From Nostocoides sp. Soil756 (lineage in GTDB: Bacteria; Actinomycetota; Actinomycetes; Actinomycetales; Dermatophilaceae): a DNA stretch of 64,000 nucleotides. The position numbers and the translations under genes are program-made. The first letter of the stretch is position 1. Each line of letters begins with the position of its first letter. The notes beneath the pieces are model-generated. The model did not search any database, had not been told where the DNA came from, and worked only from the letters and a program-made list of their open reading frames with translations. Of the stretch, positions 43,383 through 52,369 are shown one piece after another. Location of the stretch: contig NZ_LMSE01000001.1 in the NCBI RefSeq assembly GCF_001428065.1, positions 442,088 through 506,087 on the forward strand. The letters are read 5' to 3'.

Positions 43383-44171
43383 TCAGCCGCCGGCCTGCAG
43401 GCGCAGGCCGGCCAGGAGCAGGTCGAGGCCGGCGCGGAACTGGTCGGCGTCGTCGTGGGCCGCGAACTCGTCGGCGATGTGGTGCACGAAGGGGAACTGC
43501 GCCGCGTCCAGGGCCCGCCACTGGTCGACGGCCGCCGCCAGGTAGTCGTCGCGCCCGACCTCGCCCGAGAGGACCGCCTCGGGCGGCTGCTGCCCCATGT
43601 CGGCCGCGGTGCCCACGACGAACCCCACGACGGCCGAGACGGCGTGGAAACGCTGCCGCGGTGTGAGCTCGAGGCGCAGCACCTGCTGGCCGAGCTTCTC
43701 GAAGAGCCGCAGCGAGTTGGGCTGCACCTCGGTGTTGCGCATGAAGTAGGCGCCGAGCCAGGGCCGGTCGACGATGGCGTCGAAGAGCGTGACCGCGATG
43801 GTGCGCAGGTCGTCGACGGGGTCGCCGGCCTCCGACGCCCCCACCGGCGCCACGGCATCCAGCACCGACCCCAGCACGTGGTCGGCGGCGCGGTCGAGCA
43901 GCTCGTCGCGGCTCGAGACGTACCAGTAGATGCTGCCGACGCCGCCCCCCAGCCGCCCGGCCAGGGCGCGGAAGTTCAGCCCCGCCTCGCCCGCCTCGTC
44001 GAGCAGCGCCACCGTCTCGGCCAGCACCGACTCGAGCGAGTGCGATGCCCGCCGCCGCTCGCGGGGAGCCCCGGCCCGCCCGCCCCGTGCGCCACGGCCG
44101 CGCGCCACGGCCGGGCCGCGGGGGTCGCGCAGGTCGCGTCGCTGGGGAGGCACGGGCCCATCAGACCACAT
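43383..44171 (-). CDS. TetR-family repressor of the DHA2 exporter
   Basis: A 262-residue regulator. An Arg/Gly-rich head of about 45 residues precedes the HTH LNFRALAGRLGGGVGSIYWYVSSRDELLDRAADHV, and a TetR_C domain follows (DRPWLGAYFMRNTEVQPNSLRLFEKLG). It is divergent from a 14-helix exporter, a common pairing. The start could lie downstream of ATG 44171, since the head is not conserved. Confidence 0.88.
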   Translation of the reverse strand: MWSDGPVPPQRRDLRDPRGPAVARGRGARGGRAGAPRERRRASHSLESVLAETVALLDEAGEAGLNFRALAGRLGGGVGSIYWYVSSRDELLDRAADHVLGSVLDAVAPVGASEAGDPVDDLRTIAVTLFDAIVDRPWLGAYFMRNTEVQPNSLRLFEKLGQQVLRLELTPRQRFHAVSAVVGFVVGTAADMGQQPPEAVLSGEVGRDDYLAAAVDQWRALDAAQFPFVHHIADEFAAHDDADQFRAGLDLLLAGLRLQAGG

Positions 44172-44185
44172 CGCCGGGACCTGGG

Positions 44186-44247
44186 TTGCGCCGGACCGAA
44201 CATGGTTCTATCGTACCGAACAGCGTTCGACTACCGAACACCGTTCG
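44186..44247 (+). promoter_or_regulatory. exporter promoter with three operator repeats
   Basis: TTGCGC (44186-44191), a 17-nt spacer and TATCGT (44209-44214) make a good promoter toward the exporter. The inverted repeats CCGAACATGGTTC (44196-44208), CGAACAGCGTTCG (44217-44229) and CGAACACCGTTCG (44235-44247) lie in the spacer and across the start region. They share GAAC-N3-GTTC and probably bind the TetR protein. Confidence 0.75.
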
Positions 44248-44266
44248 AGACCCGGAAGGAGGAGCC

Positions 44267-45787
44267 ATGACGGCCACCACCGTCACCGCCCCGCCCCGTA
44301 CCTACCCCTCGCTGCGGGCCGCCTGGGTGCCGCTCGCAGCCCTCTGTCTCGCCTTCTTCGTCGAGATGGTCGACAACACCCTGCTCACCATCGCCCTGCC
44401 CACCATCGGCCGTGACCTCGGCAGCGGCACGACCGCGCTGCAGTGGGTCACCGGCGCCTACTCGCTGACGTTCGGCGGGCTGCTGCTGACGGCCGGCTCG
44501 CTGGCCGACCGCCTGGGCCGCCGCCGGGTGCTGCTGGTGGGCCTGGCCGTCTTCGGGGTGGTGAGCCTCGGCGTCGCCGCGGTCAGCACCACCGGCGAGC
44601 TGGTCGCGCTGCGCGCCGCCCTGGGGGTGGCCGCCGCCGCGATGGCCCCCATCACCAACTCGCTGGTCTTCCGGCTCTTCGGCGACCAGGCGCTGCGGAT
44701 GCGCGCCATGACCGTGATGATCGTCGTCGGCATGTCGGGGTTCGTCCTCGGCCCGCTGCTCGGCGGCACCGCCCTGGCCCACGTGCGCTGGGAGTGGCTG
44801 TTGCTGGTCAACGGGCCCATCGCCCTGCTGGCCTGGATCGGCGTGCGCGTGGGCGTGGCGCCCGACCGCCCCGAGGACCTCACCCGCGACGCGCCCGACC
44901 TGCCCGGGGCCGCGCTCAGCGTCACCGCTATCGGCCTCGGCTGCTACGCCCTGACCAGCGGCGTCGAGCGCGGCTGGCTGTCGGCGGTCACCCTGGCCTG
45001 CGCCCTCGGGGCCGTCGCCGCGGTGGCCGGCTTCCTGCGGCACGAGCGCCGCACGGCCGCCCCGATGCTCGACCTGGCGCTGTTCGCGCGCGGCACCGTG
45101 CGCGGCGCCGCCATCGCGCAGGTCGGCACGTCGATCGCGATGGCCGGGGTGATGTTCGCGCTCATCCTGCACTTCCAGTACGCCTACGGCTGGAGCCCGG
45201 TGCGGGCCGGTCTCGCCAACCTCCCGCTCATCGTCACGATGGTGCTGGCGACCCCGGTGTCGGAGTGGCTCGCCCGCCGGTTCGGCCACCGCGTCGCCTG
45301 CCTCACGGGTGCCGGCCTCATGGCGCTGTCGCTGGCCGGCCTGGCGTGGGGCGTCGAGCACGGCTACCCGGCCATCGCCGCGTGCCTCGTCGTGATGACG
45401 GTCGGGCTGCGCACCGTGATGACCATCTGCGCCGTCGCGCTCGTCGACGCCATGCCCGAGAACCGCACCTCGATGGGCACCGCCCTCAACGACACCGCGC
45501 AGGAGGTCGGGACCAGCGTCGGCACCGCGGTCGTCGGCACCCTCGTGGCCGTCCTCGTCACCACCACGCTGCCCGCCGGCACCTGGAGCAGCGCCCTGGT
45601 GCAGTCGTTCTTCCACGGCGAGCGGGTCACGTTCGCCGCGCTCGCGGTCGTCGTCGGCCTGGTGGCCGGATGGGGTGCGCTGACCCTCACCGACGCCCGC
45701 ACGGTCGACGAGCACGCGGCCGAGACCGCGTCGGAGACCGAGACCGAGACCGGGACGGTGACCGCGGCCGACGGCGCTCGCGCCTAG
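44267..45787 (+). CDS. DHA2-family MFS multidrug exporter
   Basis: A 506-residue transporter with about 14 helices. Motif A is GSLADRLGRRRVLLVG, and the N-terminal DNTLLTIALPTIGRDLG and motif C-like region are typical of the drug:H+ antiporter 2 family. It ends in an acidic Thr/Glu repeat tail. AGGAGG lies ahead of ATG 44267. The stop codon is shared on the opposite strand with that of the helicase gene at 45784 (4-nt CTAG overlap). Substrate is unknown. Confidence 0.92.
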   Translation: MTATTVTAPPRTYPSLRAAWVPLAALCLAFFVEMVDNTLLTIALPTIGRDLGSGTTALQWVTGAYSLTFGGLLLTAGSLADRLGRRRVLLVGLAVFGVVSLGVAAVSTTGELVALRAALGVAAAAMAPITNSLVFRLFGDQALRMRAMTVMIVVGMSGFVLGPLLGGTALAHVRWEWLLLVNGPIALLAWIGVRVGVAPDRPEDLTRDAPDLPGAALSVTAIGLGCYALTSGVERGWLSAVTLACALGAVAAVAGFLRHERRTAAPMLDLALFARGTVRGAAIAQVGTSIAMAGVMFALILHFQYAYGWSPVRAGLANLPLIVTMVLATPVSEWLARRFGHRVACLTGAGLMALSLAGLAWGVEHGYPAIAACLVVMTVGLRTVMTICAVALVDAMPENRTSMGTALNDTAQEVGTSVGTAVVGTLVAVLVTTTLPAGTWSSALVQSFFHGERVTFAALAVVVGLVAGWGALTLTDARTVDEHAAETASETETETGTVTAADGARA

Positions 45788-47919
45788 GCGGTGCGGGCCT
45801 CCAGCGCGTCGGTGAGCAGGCCCACCAGCGCCTCGAGCTGCACGTCGGCCGAGGAGCCGACCTCCTCGTCGGAGCCGTCGAGGGCGCGCGCCGCGAGCCC
45901 GGCCTTGTCGTCAACGATCTCGGCCAGCCGCGAGTCGATGGTCTGGGCCGCGATGATGCGCCACGCCGTGACCGGCTCGGCCTGCCCGATGCGGTGCACC
46001 CGGTCGATGGCCTGGGTCTGCTCGGCCGCTGTCCAGGACAGCTCGGCCAGAACGACGTTGGAGGCGACCTGGAGGTTCAGGCCCACCCCCGCCGCGCTCA
46101 GCGAGCAGACGATCACCGAGACCTCGGGGTCGGTGAGGAAGGCCTCGATGTTGGCCTTGCGCACCTTCGCGGTCTGCTCGCCGCGCACCGACGCGTAGCC
46201 GATGCCGCGCTTGGCGAAGGTCTGCTCGGCCGCATCCATCACGTCGATGTGCTTGGCGAAGAGGACCACCTTGCCCACGCTGCGCGCGAGCTGGGCGGCG
46301 TAGTCGGCGGCCGGGACGGCCTTGGCCTGGCCGATCCGGCGCATCACGGTGAAGACGTTGTCCCCGGTGGCCTTGGTGCCGGTGTTCTTGCGCTCGGCCG
46401 AGGCGACCTTGCGGACCAGTGCCTCGTCGACGCCCTGGCCCTCGACCACGACGGGGCGGGACGCGAGGGCCTTCTCGTAGCGGGCCACCAGGCGGCGGGC
46501 GAGCTCCTGCTCGGCCGCCCGGATCGAGCGACCGGCCTCGTCGTCGAGCTCGATCGGCAGGTCGGCGACGCGGCGCGCCGGGATGTCGGCGGCGACGTCG
46601 ACCTTGCGGCGGCGCACGATCCCCATCCCGATGACCGCGGCCCGGGCCGCGGCGGCGAACCCGGGGTCGGCCGGGGTGAGGCCGGTCTCCTCGAGGGCGG
46701 CCATCAGGGCGCCCCGGGGCTTGGCGTCGTCGATCCAGCCGAGGAACTGCCAGATGGCGCGGAAGTCCTCGATGTCGTTGATGAGCGGGGTACCGGTGAG
46801 CGCCATCAGGAGGGCGTCGGCGCGACGGTCGCGGATGCGGGCCGACAGCTCGAGCACGTGGCGCGAGCGCTGCGAGGTGCGGTTCTTGATGAAGTGCGCC
46901 TCGTCGACGACCATCCCGCGGAAGCCGTGGTGCGCCAGCCAGCCGGCGTGCCGGTCGAGGATGTCGTAGTTGACGATGACGATGTCGGCGAAGCCGTCGA
47001 GGTTCTCGCCGTCGCCGTGGATGACGGTGGCCGTGCGCTGCGGTGTCCAGAGCCCCGCCTCGTGCGCCCAGTTGGCCTTGACGACGTTCGGTACGACGAC
47101 CAGCAGCGGGAAGGCGTCGGCGGCATCCGCCGCCAGCAGCGCCTGGGCGGTCTTGCCCAGGCCCGGCTCGTCGGCCAGCAGGAACGTGCGGTGGCCCGCG
47201 GCGGCGGCCGCCACGACCTGCGCCTGGTGGTGCATGAGGACCCGGCCCCGCAGGCCCGGCACGGCGCGGTCGGGCTCGGGCAGCGCCATGCACGAGGAGT
47301 CGCCGCCGGACTCGAAGGCCCGGAACAGCGGGGAGAGGAGCTCCCAGCTGCCGAGGCGGTTGGTGGTGGGCCGGCGGGCCGGCACGGCCGAGAAGTCGGG
47401 GGCCAGGAACGGGCTCGCCAGCTGGCGCGCGATGACGGTCTGCGGCACGACGCGCCGTGGTGCGGGGGCACGGTCGCCGGCCGGTTCCGGCTCGGGCGTC
47501 GGCTCCGGGTCGGGCTCGCGCCCGGCGGCCCGCAGCATCTGGTTCTTCAGCTCGGCGGCGGCCTCCGACACCGTGGCGCCGTCGGCCAGCAGCGAGAGCA
47601 GCGAGGTGTCGCGGGCGGCGGTCTTGGCCAGGATGGTGGCGATGCCCTCGAGCTGGGCCAGCGAGGCCGCCCTGCCCGGCTCGCGCGCGGGGAGGTCGGA
47701 CTGCAGGCGGGCGCGCTCCTGGCGCACCAGCAGGGCCACGACCTGGTAGGCGGTGCGGCTGACGGGCCGGATGCGGCCGCGGTTGGCCTCGGCCTCGACC
47801 CGGCGGGCGGTGCGGGTCAGGGCCGGGATGAGGGCCTCGTCCTGCGGTGGGCGGGCAGGCTGGTGCGCGCGCGGGGCGGTGCGCCGCGCGCCGGCACGAC
47901 GCGGAGATCGCGGTGTCAA
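45784..47919 (-). CDS. SNF2-family DEAD/DEAH-box ATPase
   Basis: A 711-residue helicase-like ATPase. Motif I is LADEPGLGKTAQALL, motif II MVVDEAHFIKN and motif III ALTGTPLINDIEDFRAIW. In the C-terminal motor, SLSAAGVGLNLQVA and DRVHRIGQAEPVTAWRI are present. It lacks the SWIM finger and long insert of the helicase at 19401. The start is given as TTG 47919, where the codon is also part of TTGACA, so the real start may lie downstream (no good ribosome site seen). Confidence 0.85.
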   Translation of the reverse strand: MTPRSPRRAGARRTAPRAHQPARPPQDEALIPALTRTARRVEAEANRGRIRPVSRTAYQVVALLVRQERARLQSDLPAREPGRAASLAQLEGIATILAKTAARDTSLLSLLADGATVSEAAAELKNQMLRAAGREPDPEPTPEPEPAGDRAPAPRRVVPQTVIARQLASPFLAPDFSAVPARRPTTNRLGSWELLSPLFRAFESGGDSSCMALPEPDRAVPGLRGRVLMHHQAQVVAAAAAGHRTFLLADEPGLGKTAQALLAADAADAFPLLVVVPNVVKANWAHEAGLWTPQRTATVIHGDGENLDGFADIVIVNYDILDRHAGWLAHHGFRGMVVDEAHFIKNRTSQRSRHVLELSARIRDRRADALLMALTGTPLINDIEDFRAIWQFLGWIDDAKPRGALMAALEETGLTPADPGFAAAARAAVIGMGIVRRRKVDVAADIPARRVADLPIELDDEAGRSIRAAEQELARRLVARYEKALASRPVVVEGQGVDEALVRKVASAERKNTGTKATGDNVFTVMRRIGQAKAVPAADYAAQLARSVGKVVLFAKHIDVMDAAEQTFAKRGIGYASVRGEQTAKVRKANIEAFLTDPEVSVIVCSLSAAGVGLNLQVASNVVLAELSWTAAEQTQAIDRVHRIGQAEPVTAWRIIAAQTIDSRLAEIVDDKAGLAARALDGSDEEVGSSADVQLEALVGLLTDALEARTA

Positions 47920-48164
47920 GCGGTTCGTCGTCTCCCGGAAGGGGCGGATGGGCGGGGTCGTGCTCGTGGGTGCCCGGGCGCACCCCGCCGGAGCGGGATC
48001 CCCGACGCGTCGTCAGGCGCTGGTCGGGCCGGAGCGAACGCGCGGCGTGGACCTGGTCCGGGCCCCCGGTTCGCTGCAGTGTGCTGCCGTTCGGCGCACC
48101 ACCCACCCCACGTTACGCGCTGCACCGCATCCTCGGGTACTCCAGGAGACGTCGGGCTCGTCAT

Positions 48165-48188
48165 GCCCCGGCCCGTACGGGCCGGGGC
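48165..48188. repeat. 24-bp perfect palindrome in the 384-bp helicase/SDR gap
   Basis: GCCCCGGCCCGT is followed directly by its complement ACGGGCCGGGGC. The gap 47920-48303 has no gene that I can support. Its left two thirds are ordinary GC-rich sequence, and the palindrome and the AT-rich segment next to it are the only structured parts. Confidence 0.6.
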
Positions 48189-48230
48189 GCCGCCCGATGC
48201 GTCGACGGCGGACCGGCGCAGCAACCACAC

Positions 48231-48303
48231 GATTAGTTGATGGTGTGCAACTGTTGCTATTCTACAATAAATCTATCGTCACAGGAAGAAACGGGGTTTC
48301 GTC
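48231..48303 (+). promoter_or_regulatory. AT-rich upstream region of the SDR operon
   Basis: This is the most AT-rich stretch of the window. It contains GATTAGTTGATG, a perfect GCAACTGTTGC palindrome (48247-48257), TATTCT (48258-48263) and TACAAT (48263-48268). Either hexamer could be a -10 box, but -35 spacing is poor for both. AGGAAG at 48283 is the likely ribosome site region. The palindrome would overlap a repressor site. Confidence 0.5.
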
Positions 48304-49311
48304 ATGGCTGGAGTCACGGTGGTCACGGGAGCGAGCGGCGGCATCGGGCGCGCCTGTGCCCGCGAGTTCGCGCGGCGAGGGGACGACGTGGCCCTGCTGG
48401 CGCGTGGCGAGTCCGGCCTCGAGGCGGCGGCCGAGGAGGTCCGCTCCTTCGGCGGGCGCGCCCTCGTCGTCCCCGTCGACATGGCCGACGCCGACGCGGT
48501 CGAGCGCGCGGTGGCGACCATCGAGGACGAGCTGGGCCCGGTCGACACCTGGGTGAACGTGGCCTTCACCTCGGTGTTCGCCCGCTTCGACGACATCGAG
48601 CCGGCGGAGTTCCGGCGGGTCACCGAGGTCAGCTACCTCGGCTACGTCTACGCGACCATGGCGATCCTGCCGCGGATGAAGCAGCGCGACCGCGGCGCGA
48701 TCGTCCACGTCGGGTCGGCGCTGGCCTACCGCGGCATCCCGCTGCAGAGCGCCTACTGCGGCGCCAAGCACGCCATCCAGGGCTTCCACGAGTCCCTGCG
48801 CTGCGAGCTGCTGCACGAGCGCAGCAACGTGCACGTCACCATGGTGCAGATGCCGGCGGTCAACACCCCACAGTTCTCGTGGGTGCTCTCGCGCCTGCCC
48901 AACCACGCGCAGCCGGTGCCCCCCATCTACCAGCCCGAGGTCGCGGCCCGCGCCGTGGTCTTCGCCGCCGATCACCCGCAGCGGCGTGAGTACTGGGTGG
49001 GCGCGAGCACGGTGGGGACCCTCATGGCCAACGCCGTCGTGCCCGGCCTCCTCGACCGCTACCTCGGGCGCACCGGCTTCTCGTCGCAGCAGACCGACAA
49101 GCCCAAGCCGGCCGACCAGCCGGCCAACCTCTGGGAGCCCGCCGACGGGCCCGAGGGCCACGACTTCGGTGCCCACGGCGCGTTCGACGGCAAGGCCACG
49201 GCGAGCAGCCCCCAGCAGTGGGTCGCCCACCGTTACCCGCAGGTCGCCGCCGTCGGCGCGGCGGTCGGCGCCCTCACCGGCGCCGTCTGGGCCGTGAGCC
49301 GGCGCCGGTGA
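48304..49311 (+). CDS. short-chain dehydrogenase/reductase with C-terminal anchor
   Basis: A 335-residue SDR. The nucleotide-binding motif is TGASGGIGRACA, the catalytic Ser is in HVGSALAYRG and Tyr-x3-Lys in SAYCGAKHA. The usual NNAG is VNVAF. After residue 250 comes a Pro/Lys-rich linker and a hydrophobic end (AAVGAAVGALTGAVWAVSRRR), which suggests a membrane anchor. Substrate is unknown. The stop overlaps the next GTG by 4 nt. Confidence 0.88.
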   Translation: MAGVTVVTGASGGIGRACAREFARRGDDVALLARGESGLEAAAEEVRSFGGRALVVPVDMADADAVERAVATIEDELGPVDTWVNVAFTSVFARFDDIEPAEFRRVTEVSYLGYVYATMAILPRMKQRDRGAIVHVGSALAYRGIPLQSAYCGAKHAIQGFHESLRCELLHERSNVHVTMVQMPAVNTPQFSWVLSRLPNHAQPVPPIYQPEVAARAVVFAADHPQRREYWVGASTVGTLMANAVVPGLLDRYLGRTGFSSQQTDKPKPADQPANLWEPADGPEGHDFGAHGAFDGKATASSPQQWVAHRYPQVAAVGAAVGALTGAVWAVSRRR

Positions 49312-49676
49312 ACGCCGCGACCACGCCGGTGCGGGCCGCCGGCGCGCTCGGCGTGGCCTGGGGCGTGGCGCTCCTCGCCCGCCCCGAGCCGCTCTGGCGC
49401 GCCGTCACCGGGAGCGGGCCGGACGAGATCGATGTCCTGGCCGCCCGCGCTCTGGGGGTGCGCCAGCTCGTGCAGGGCGCGGCCCAGGCCGCCGCTCCCA
49501 CGCACCTGCGCGGGTTGTTCGTCACGGTCGACCTCCTCCACGCGGCCACCATGCTGCCCCTCGCCGTGCGCCCCGGGCGCCGGCGCCGGGCAGCGGCGCT
49601 CAGCACCGCGGTGGCCCTGGCCAGCGCCGCGACCACGGTGGCGGCCGGCCGGGCGGGACGGGGAGGCCACCGGTGA
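49308..49676 (+). CDS. small membrane protein
   Basis: A 122-residue protein with hydrophobic segments near residues 10-25, 63-82 and 95-113. It has no recognised motif; the pattern resembles DUF4267-type proteins. GTG overlaps the SDR stop in GTGA, and its own stop overlaps the GH15 GTG in the same way, so the three proteins are translated together. Confidence 0.7.
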   Translation: MNAATTPVRAAGALGVAWGVALLARPEPLWRAVTGSGPDEIDVLAARALGVRQLVQGAAQAAAPTHLRGLFVTVDLLHAATMLPLAVRPGRRRRAAALSTAVALASAATTVAAGRAGRGGHR

Positions 49677-51451
49677 GCGGCTCCTCCCGAGCTCCGGCAG
49701 ACCTCTCGTACCCCCCACAGGTGGTGCGCGAGTACGCCTTCCTCGGCGACGGCTACCGCGGCGCCCTCATCGGCCCGCGAGGCGACGTCGGCTGGCTGTG
49801 CGCGCCGACCTGGGACAGCCCGCCGGCGCTGGCTCGGCTGATCGGCGGCGACGGTGTCTACGCGGTGACGCCCCACGACCCGTTCGTCTGGGGCGGCTCG
49901 TACGAGCCTGGCACCCTCATCTGGCGCAGCCGGTGGACCACCGCGCAGGCGCGGCTCGAGTGCCGCGAGGCGCTCGCGTGCCCGTCCGACCCCCACCGCC
50001 TGGTCCTGCTGCGCCGGATCCGTCCGCTGTACGGGCCGTGCAGCGTCGACATCGTCCTGCAGGTGGCCGACGGGTTCGAGCGCTCGCCGCTGAGCGCGCG
50101 ACGCGACGACAGCGGTGCCTGGGTCCTGGAGTCGGGCACCCGCCGGGCCCGCTGGACCGGTGCCCAGGACGCCCAGCTCGGCCGCGACGGCGTCCTGCGT
50201 CTCCACCTGGACGTGGCTCAAGGCGAGCACCACGACCTGGTCCTCGAGATCAGCGACCGGGCCCTGCCAGAGCTACCGGACCCCGCCCGGCTCTGGACCA
50301 CCACGGAGAGCTACTGGCACGACACGGTGCCGGCGTTCGAGTCCTCGGCGGCCCCCCGGGACGCGCAGCACGCCTACGCCGTGCTGCGCGGGCTCACCGC
50401 CCCCGGAGGCGGTGGCATGGTGGCCGCGGCCACCCTCGGGATGCCCGAGCGCGTGGAAGCGGGACGCAACTACGACTACCGCTACGTGTGGCTGCGCGAC
50501 CAGGCCTACGCCGGGCTGGCCGTGGCGGTGGACCACCCGGACCCGCTCATGGACGAGGCGGTGGCGCTCAGCACCGCAAGGGTCCTGGAGCACGGCCCCG
50601 ACCTCGCGCCGGCCTACCGGCTCGACGGCCGCCTTCCGCCCCGAGAGCGTGACCTCGACCTCCCGGGCTACCCCGGCGGCAAGGTCGTCGCGGGGAACTG
50701 GGTCCGCGGGCAGTTCCAGCTCGACGTCTGCGGCGAGCTCCTCCAGCTGTACGCCGCCTCGGCCCGGCACGACCACCTCACCGCCGACGATGTCCGCGCC
50801 GTGACCCAGGTCGTCGACATCATCCAGCGGCGCTGGAACGAGCCGGACGCCGGCGTGTGGGAGCTCGACGACGCGTGGTGGACCCAGTCCCGGCTGGCCT
50901 GCGTGGCGGGCCTGCGGGTCGCGGCCGACCAGCTCTCCGGGCGCGAGGCGGGGCGCCTGGTGTCCCTCGCCGACGCCATCATGGCCGAGACCTCCCGCCG
51001 CTGCCTGGCCCCCGACGGGTCCTGGCAGCGCGCCCCGGGGATCGCCGGGGTCGATGCCTCCATGCTGCTGGCACCCGTCCGGGGGGCGCTGGCGCCCTCG
51101 GACCCCCGCAGTGTCGCCACGCTCGCCGCCGTGAGCCGCGACCTCGTCGAGGACGGCTACGTCTACCGCTACCAGCCGGACGACCGGCCCCTCGGGGAGG
51201 CCGAGGGCGCCTTCCTCATGTGTGGCTTCGCGATGAGCCTGGCGAACCTCGCGGCCGGGGACAGGGTCGAGGCGTTCCGGTGGTTCGAGCGCCAGCGGGC
51301 CAGCTGCGGGCCGGCCGGGCTGCTGTCGGAGGAGTTCGACGTCCGTGAACGACAGCTCCGGGGCAACCTGCCGCAGGGCTTCGTGCACGCCCTCCTGCTC
51401 GAGTCCGCGCAGCGGCTGGGAGCGACGGACGGAGCGCCCGGGTCAGACTGA
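49673..51451 (+). CDS. glycoside hydrolase family 15 protein (trehalase/glucoamylase-like)
   Basis: A 592-residue GH15 enzyme. The N-terminal beta domain (FLGDGYRGALIGPRGDVGWLCAPTWDSPPALARLI) is the usual opening. Substrate-site landmarks are NYDYRYVWLRDQAYA, PDAGVWELDD and LLSEEFD, and they include the expected catalytic acids. Actinobacterial homologues act on trehalose or alpha-glucans. There is no signal peptide, so it is cytoplasmic. Its end overlaps the convergent gene by 9 nt. Confidence 0.88.
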   Translation: MSGSSRAPADLSYPPQVVREYAFLGDGYRGALIGPRGDVGWLCAPTWDSPPALARLIGGDGVYAVTPHDPFVWGGSYEPGTLIWRSRWTTAQARLECREALACPSDPHRLVLLRRIRPLYGPCSVDIVLQVADGFERSPLSARRDDSGAWVLESGTRRARWTGAQDAQLGRDGVLRLHLDVAQGEHHDLVLEISDRALPELPDPARLWTTTESYWHDTVPAFESSAAPRDAQHAYAVLRGLTAPGGGGMVAAATLGMPERVEAGRNYDYRYVWLRDQAYAGLAVAVDHPDPLMDEAVALSTARVLEHGPDLAPAYRLDGRLPPRERDLDLPGYPGGKVVAGNWVRGQFQLDVCGELLQLYAASARHDHLTADDVRAVTQVVDIIQRRWNEPDAGVWELDDAWWTQSRLACVAGLRVAADQLSGREAGRLVSLADAIMAETSRRCLAPDGSWQRAPGIAGVDASMLLAPVRGALAPSDPRSVATLAAVSRDLVEDGYVYRYQPDDRPLGEAEGAFLMCGFAMSLANLAAGDRVEAFRWFERQRASCGPAGLLSEEFDVRERQLRGNLPQGFVHALLLESAQRLGATDGAPGSD

Positions 51452-52369
51452 GGGCGGGAGCCGCTCGAGGGCGCGGCGGGCCCTGGCGGCCGCGTCGTGC
51501 GCCGCGCGCTCGTCGCGGGTGGCGGCCAGCTGAGAGCGCCGCGCCGCCGACTCGGCCTCCGCCGCGTCGGCAACCCGCTCCTCGAGCTCGGCCATCGCCC
51601 GACGGGCCCGGTCGAGGTCGCGGTCCAGCTCCTCGCGGCGGCGACGGGCCGCGGTGGCGCGCTGACGGGCGGCATCCGCGGCCTCCGTCGCCGCCACGAG
51701 CGCGGCGTGCGCCTCGTCGTGGGCGCGCCGTGCCTGCGCCCGGGCCTGCTCCTCGCGGGCCGCGCGGGCGGCGCTCGCGCCGCGCCGGCCGCCGGGACCG
51801 GCACCAGGACCGGCACCGGGGGTCCCGGCGGGTCGAGCGGCGCCGGGCGCCGCCACGACCGACGACAGGTCGACGGGGTCGAGCCCGGATGCGCTGAAGG
51901 TGTCGACGAGCAGGCCCGTGGCCAGGGCGGCCCCGGCGTCGGGGTCGACCATGGCCGAGCGCAGCGTCTCCTCGACGGCGGCGAGCACCGCCGGCGTCAC
52001 CGTCCGCCCGGCGTCGCGGGCCAGGGCTGCGGCCCGCTGCGCCACGGCCCGGGTCAGCGCGCGGCGCTGGGTGTCGAGGGCCCGCAGCTCGGCGGCGCCG
52101 AGAGTGCCCTGGGCGGCGCGCAGGCGCACCCCCAGCGCCAGCACGTCGTCGACCTCGTCGGGGTGCTCGCGCACCAGCCGGTTGAGGAGCCAGGCGCCCG
52201 CGGTGGGGCGGCGCAGGGCCTTCACCGCGGCGGCGAGGTCGCGGGCGCCGGCGTCCCTGGCCGCGCTCGAGCGGGCGTTGCGCGCGGCGGTGAACTCCTC
52301 CGGCGGCAGGGCGTACAGCGCGGCGGCGAGGGTGTGGAGGTCGTCGGCGCCGGCGCTGCCCAGGCTCAT
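51443..52369 (-). CDS. hypothetical Ala/Arg-rich coiled-coil protein
   Basis: A 308-residue protein. The first 170 residues are helical and globular (LAAALYALPPEEFTAARNAR, GAWLLNRLVREHPDEVD), and residues 205-300 form a long Ala/Arg/Glu coiled coil. The N-terminal pattern occurs in many actinobacterial hypothetical proteins. Function is unknown. ATG 52369 overlaps the DUF1345 stop by 4 nt. Confidence 0.75.
   Translation of the reverse strand: MSLGSAGADDLHTLAAALYALPPEEFTAARNARSSAARDAGARDLAAAVKALRRPTAGAWLLNRLVREHPDEVDDVLALGVRLRAAQGTLGAAELRALDTQRRALTRAVAQRAAALARDAGRTVTPAVLAAVEETLRSAMVDPDAGAALATGLLVDTFSASGLDPVDLSSVVAAPGAARPAGTPGAGPGAGPGGRRGASAARAAREEQARAQARRAHDEAHAALVAATEAADAARQRATAARRRREELDRDLDRARRAMAELEERVADAAEAESAARRSQLAATRDERAAHDAAARARRALERLPPSV

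Noticed and set aside
44443..48240. 1265-codon open frame on the plus strand across exporter and helicase genes
   Set aside because: Low-complexity composition and no family pattern; both real genes lie in other frames.
47920..48303. Short open frames in the helicase/SDR gap
   Set aside because: Arg/Pro/Gly-rich sequences without ribosome sites or recognisable motifs.
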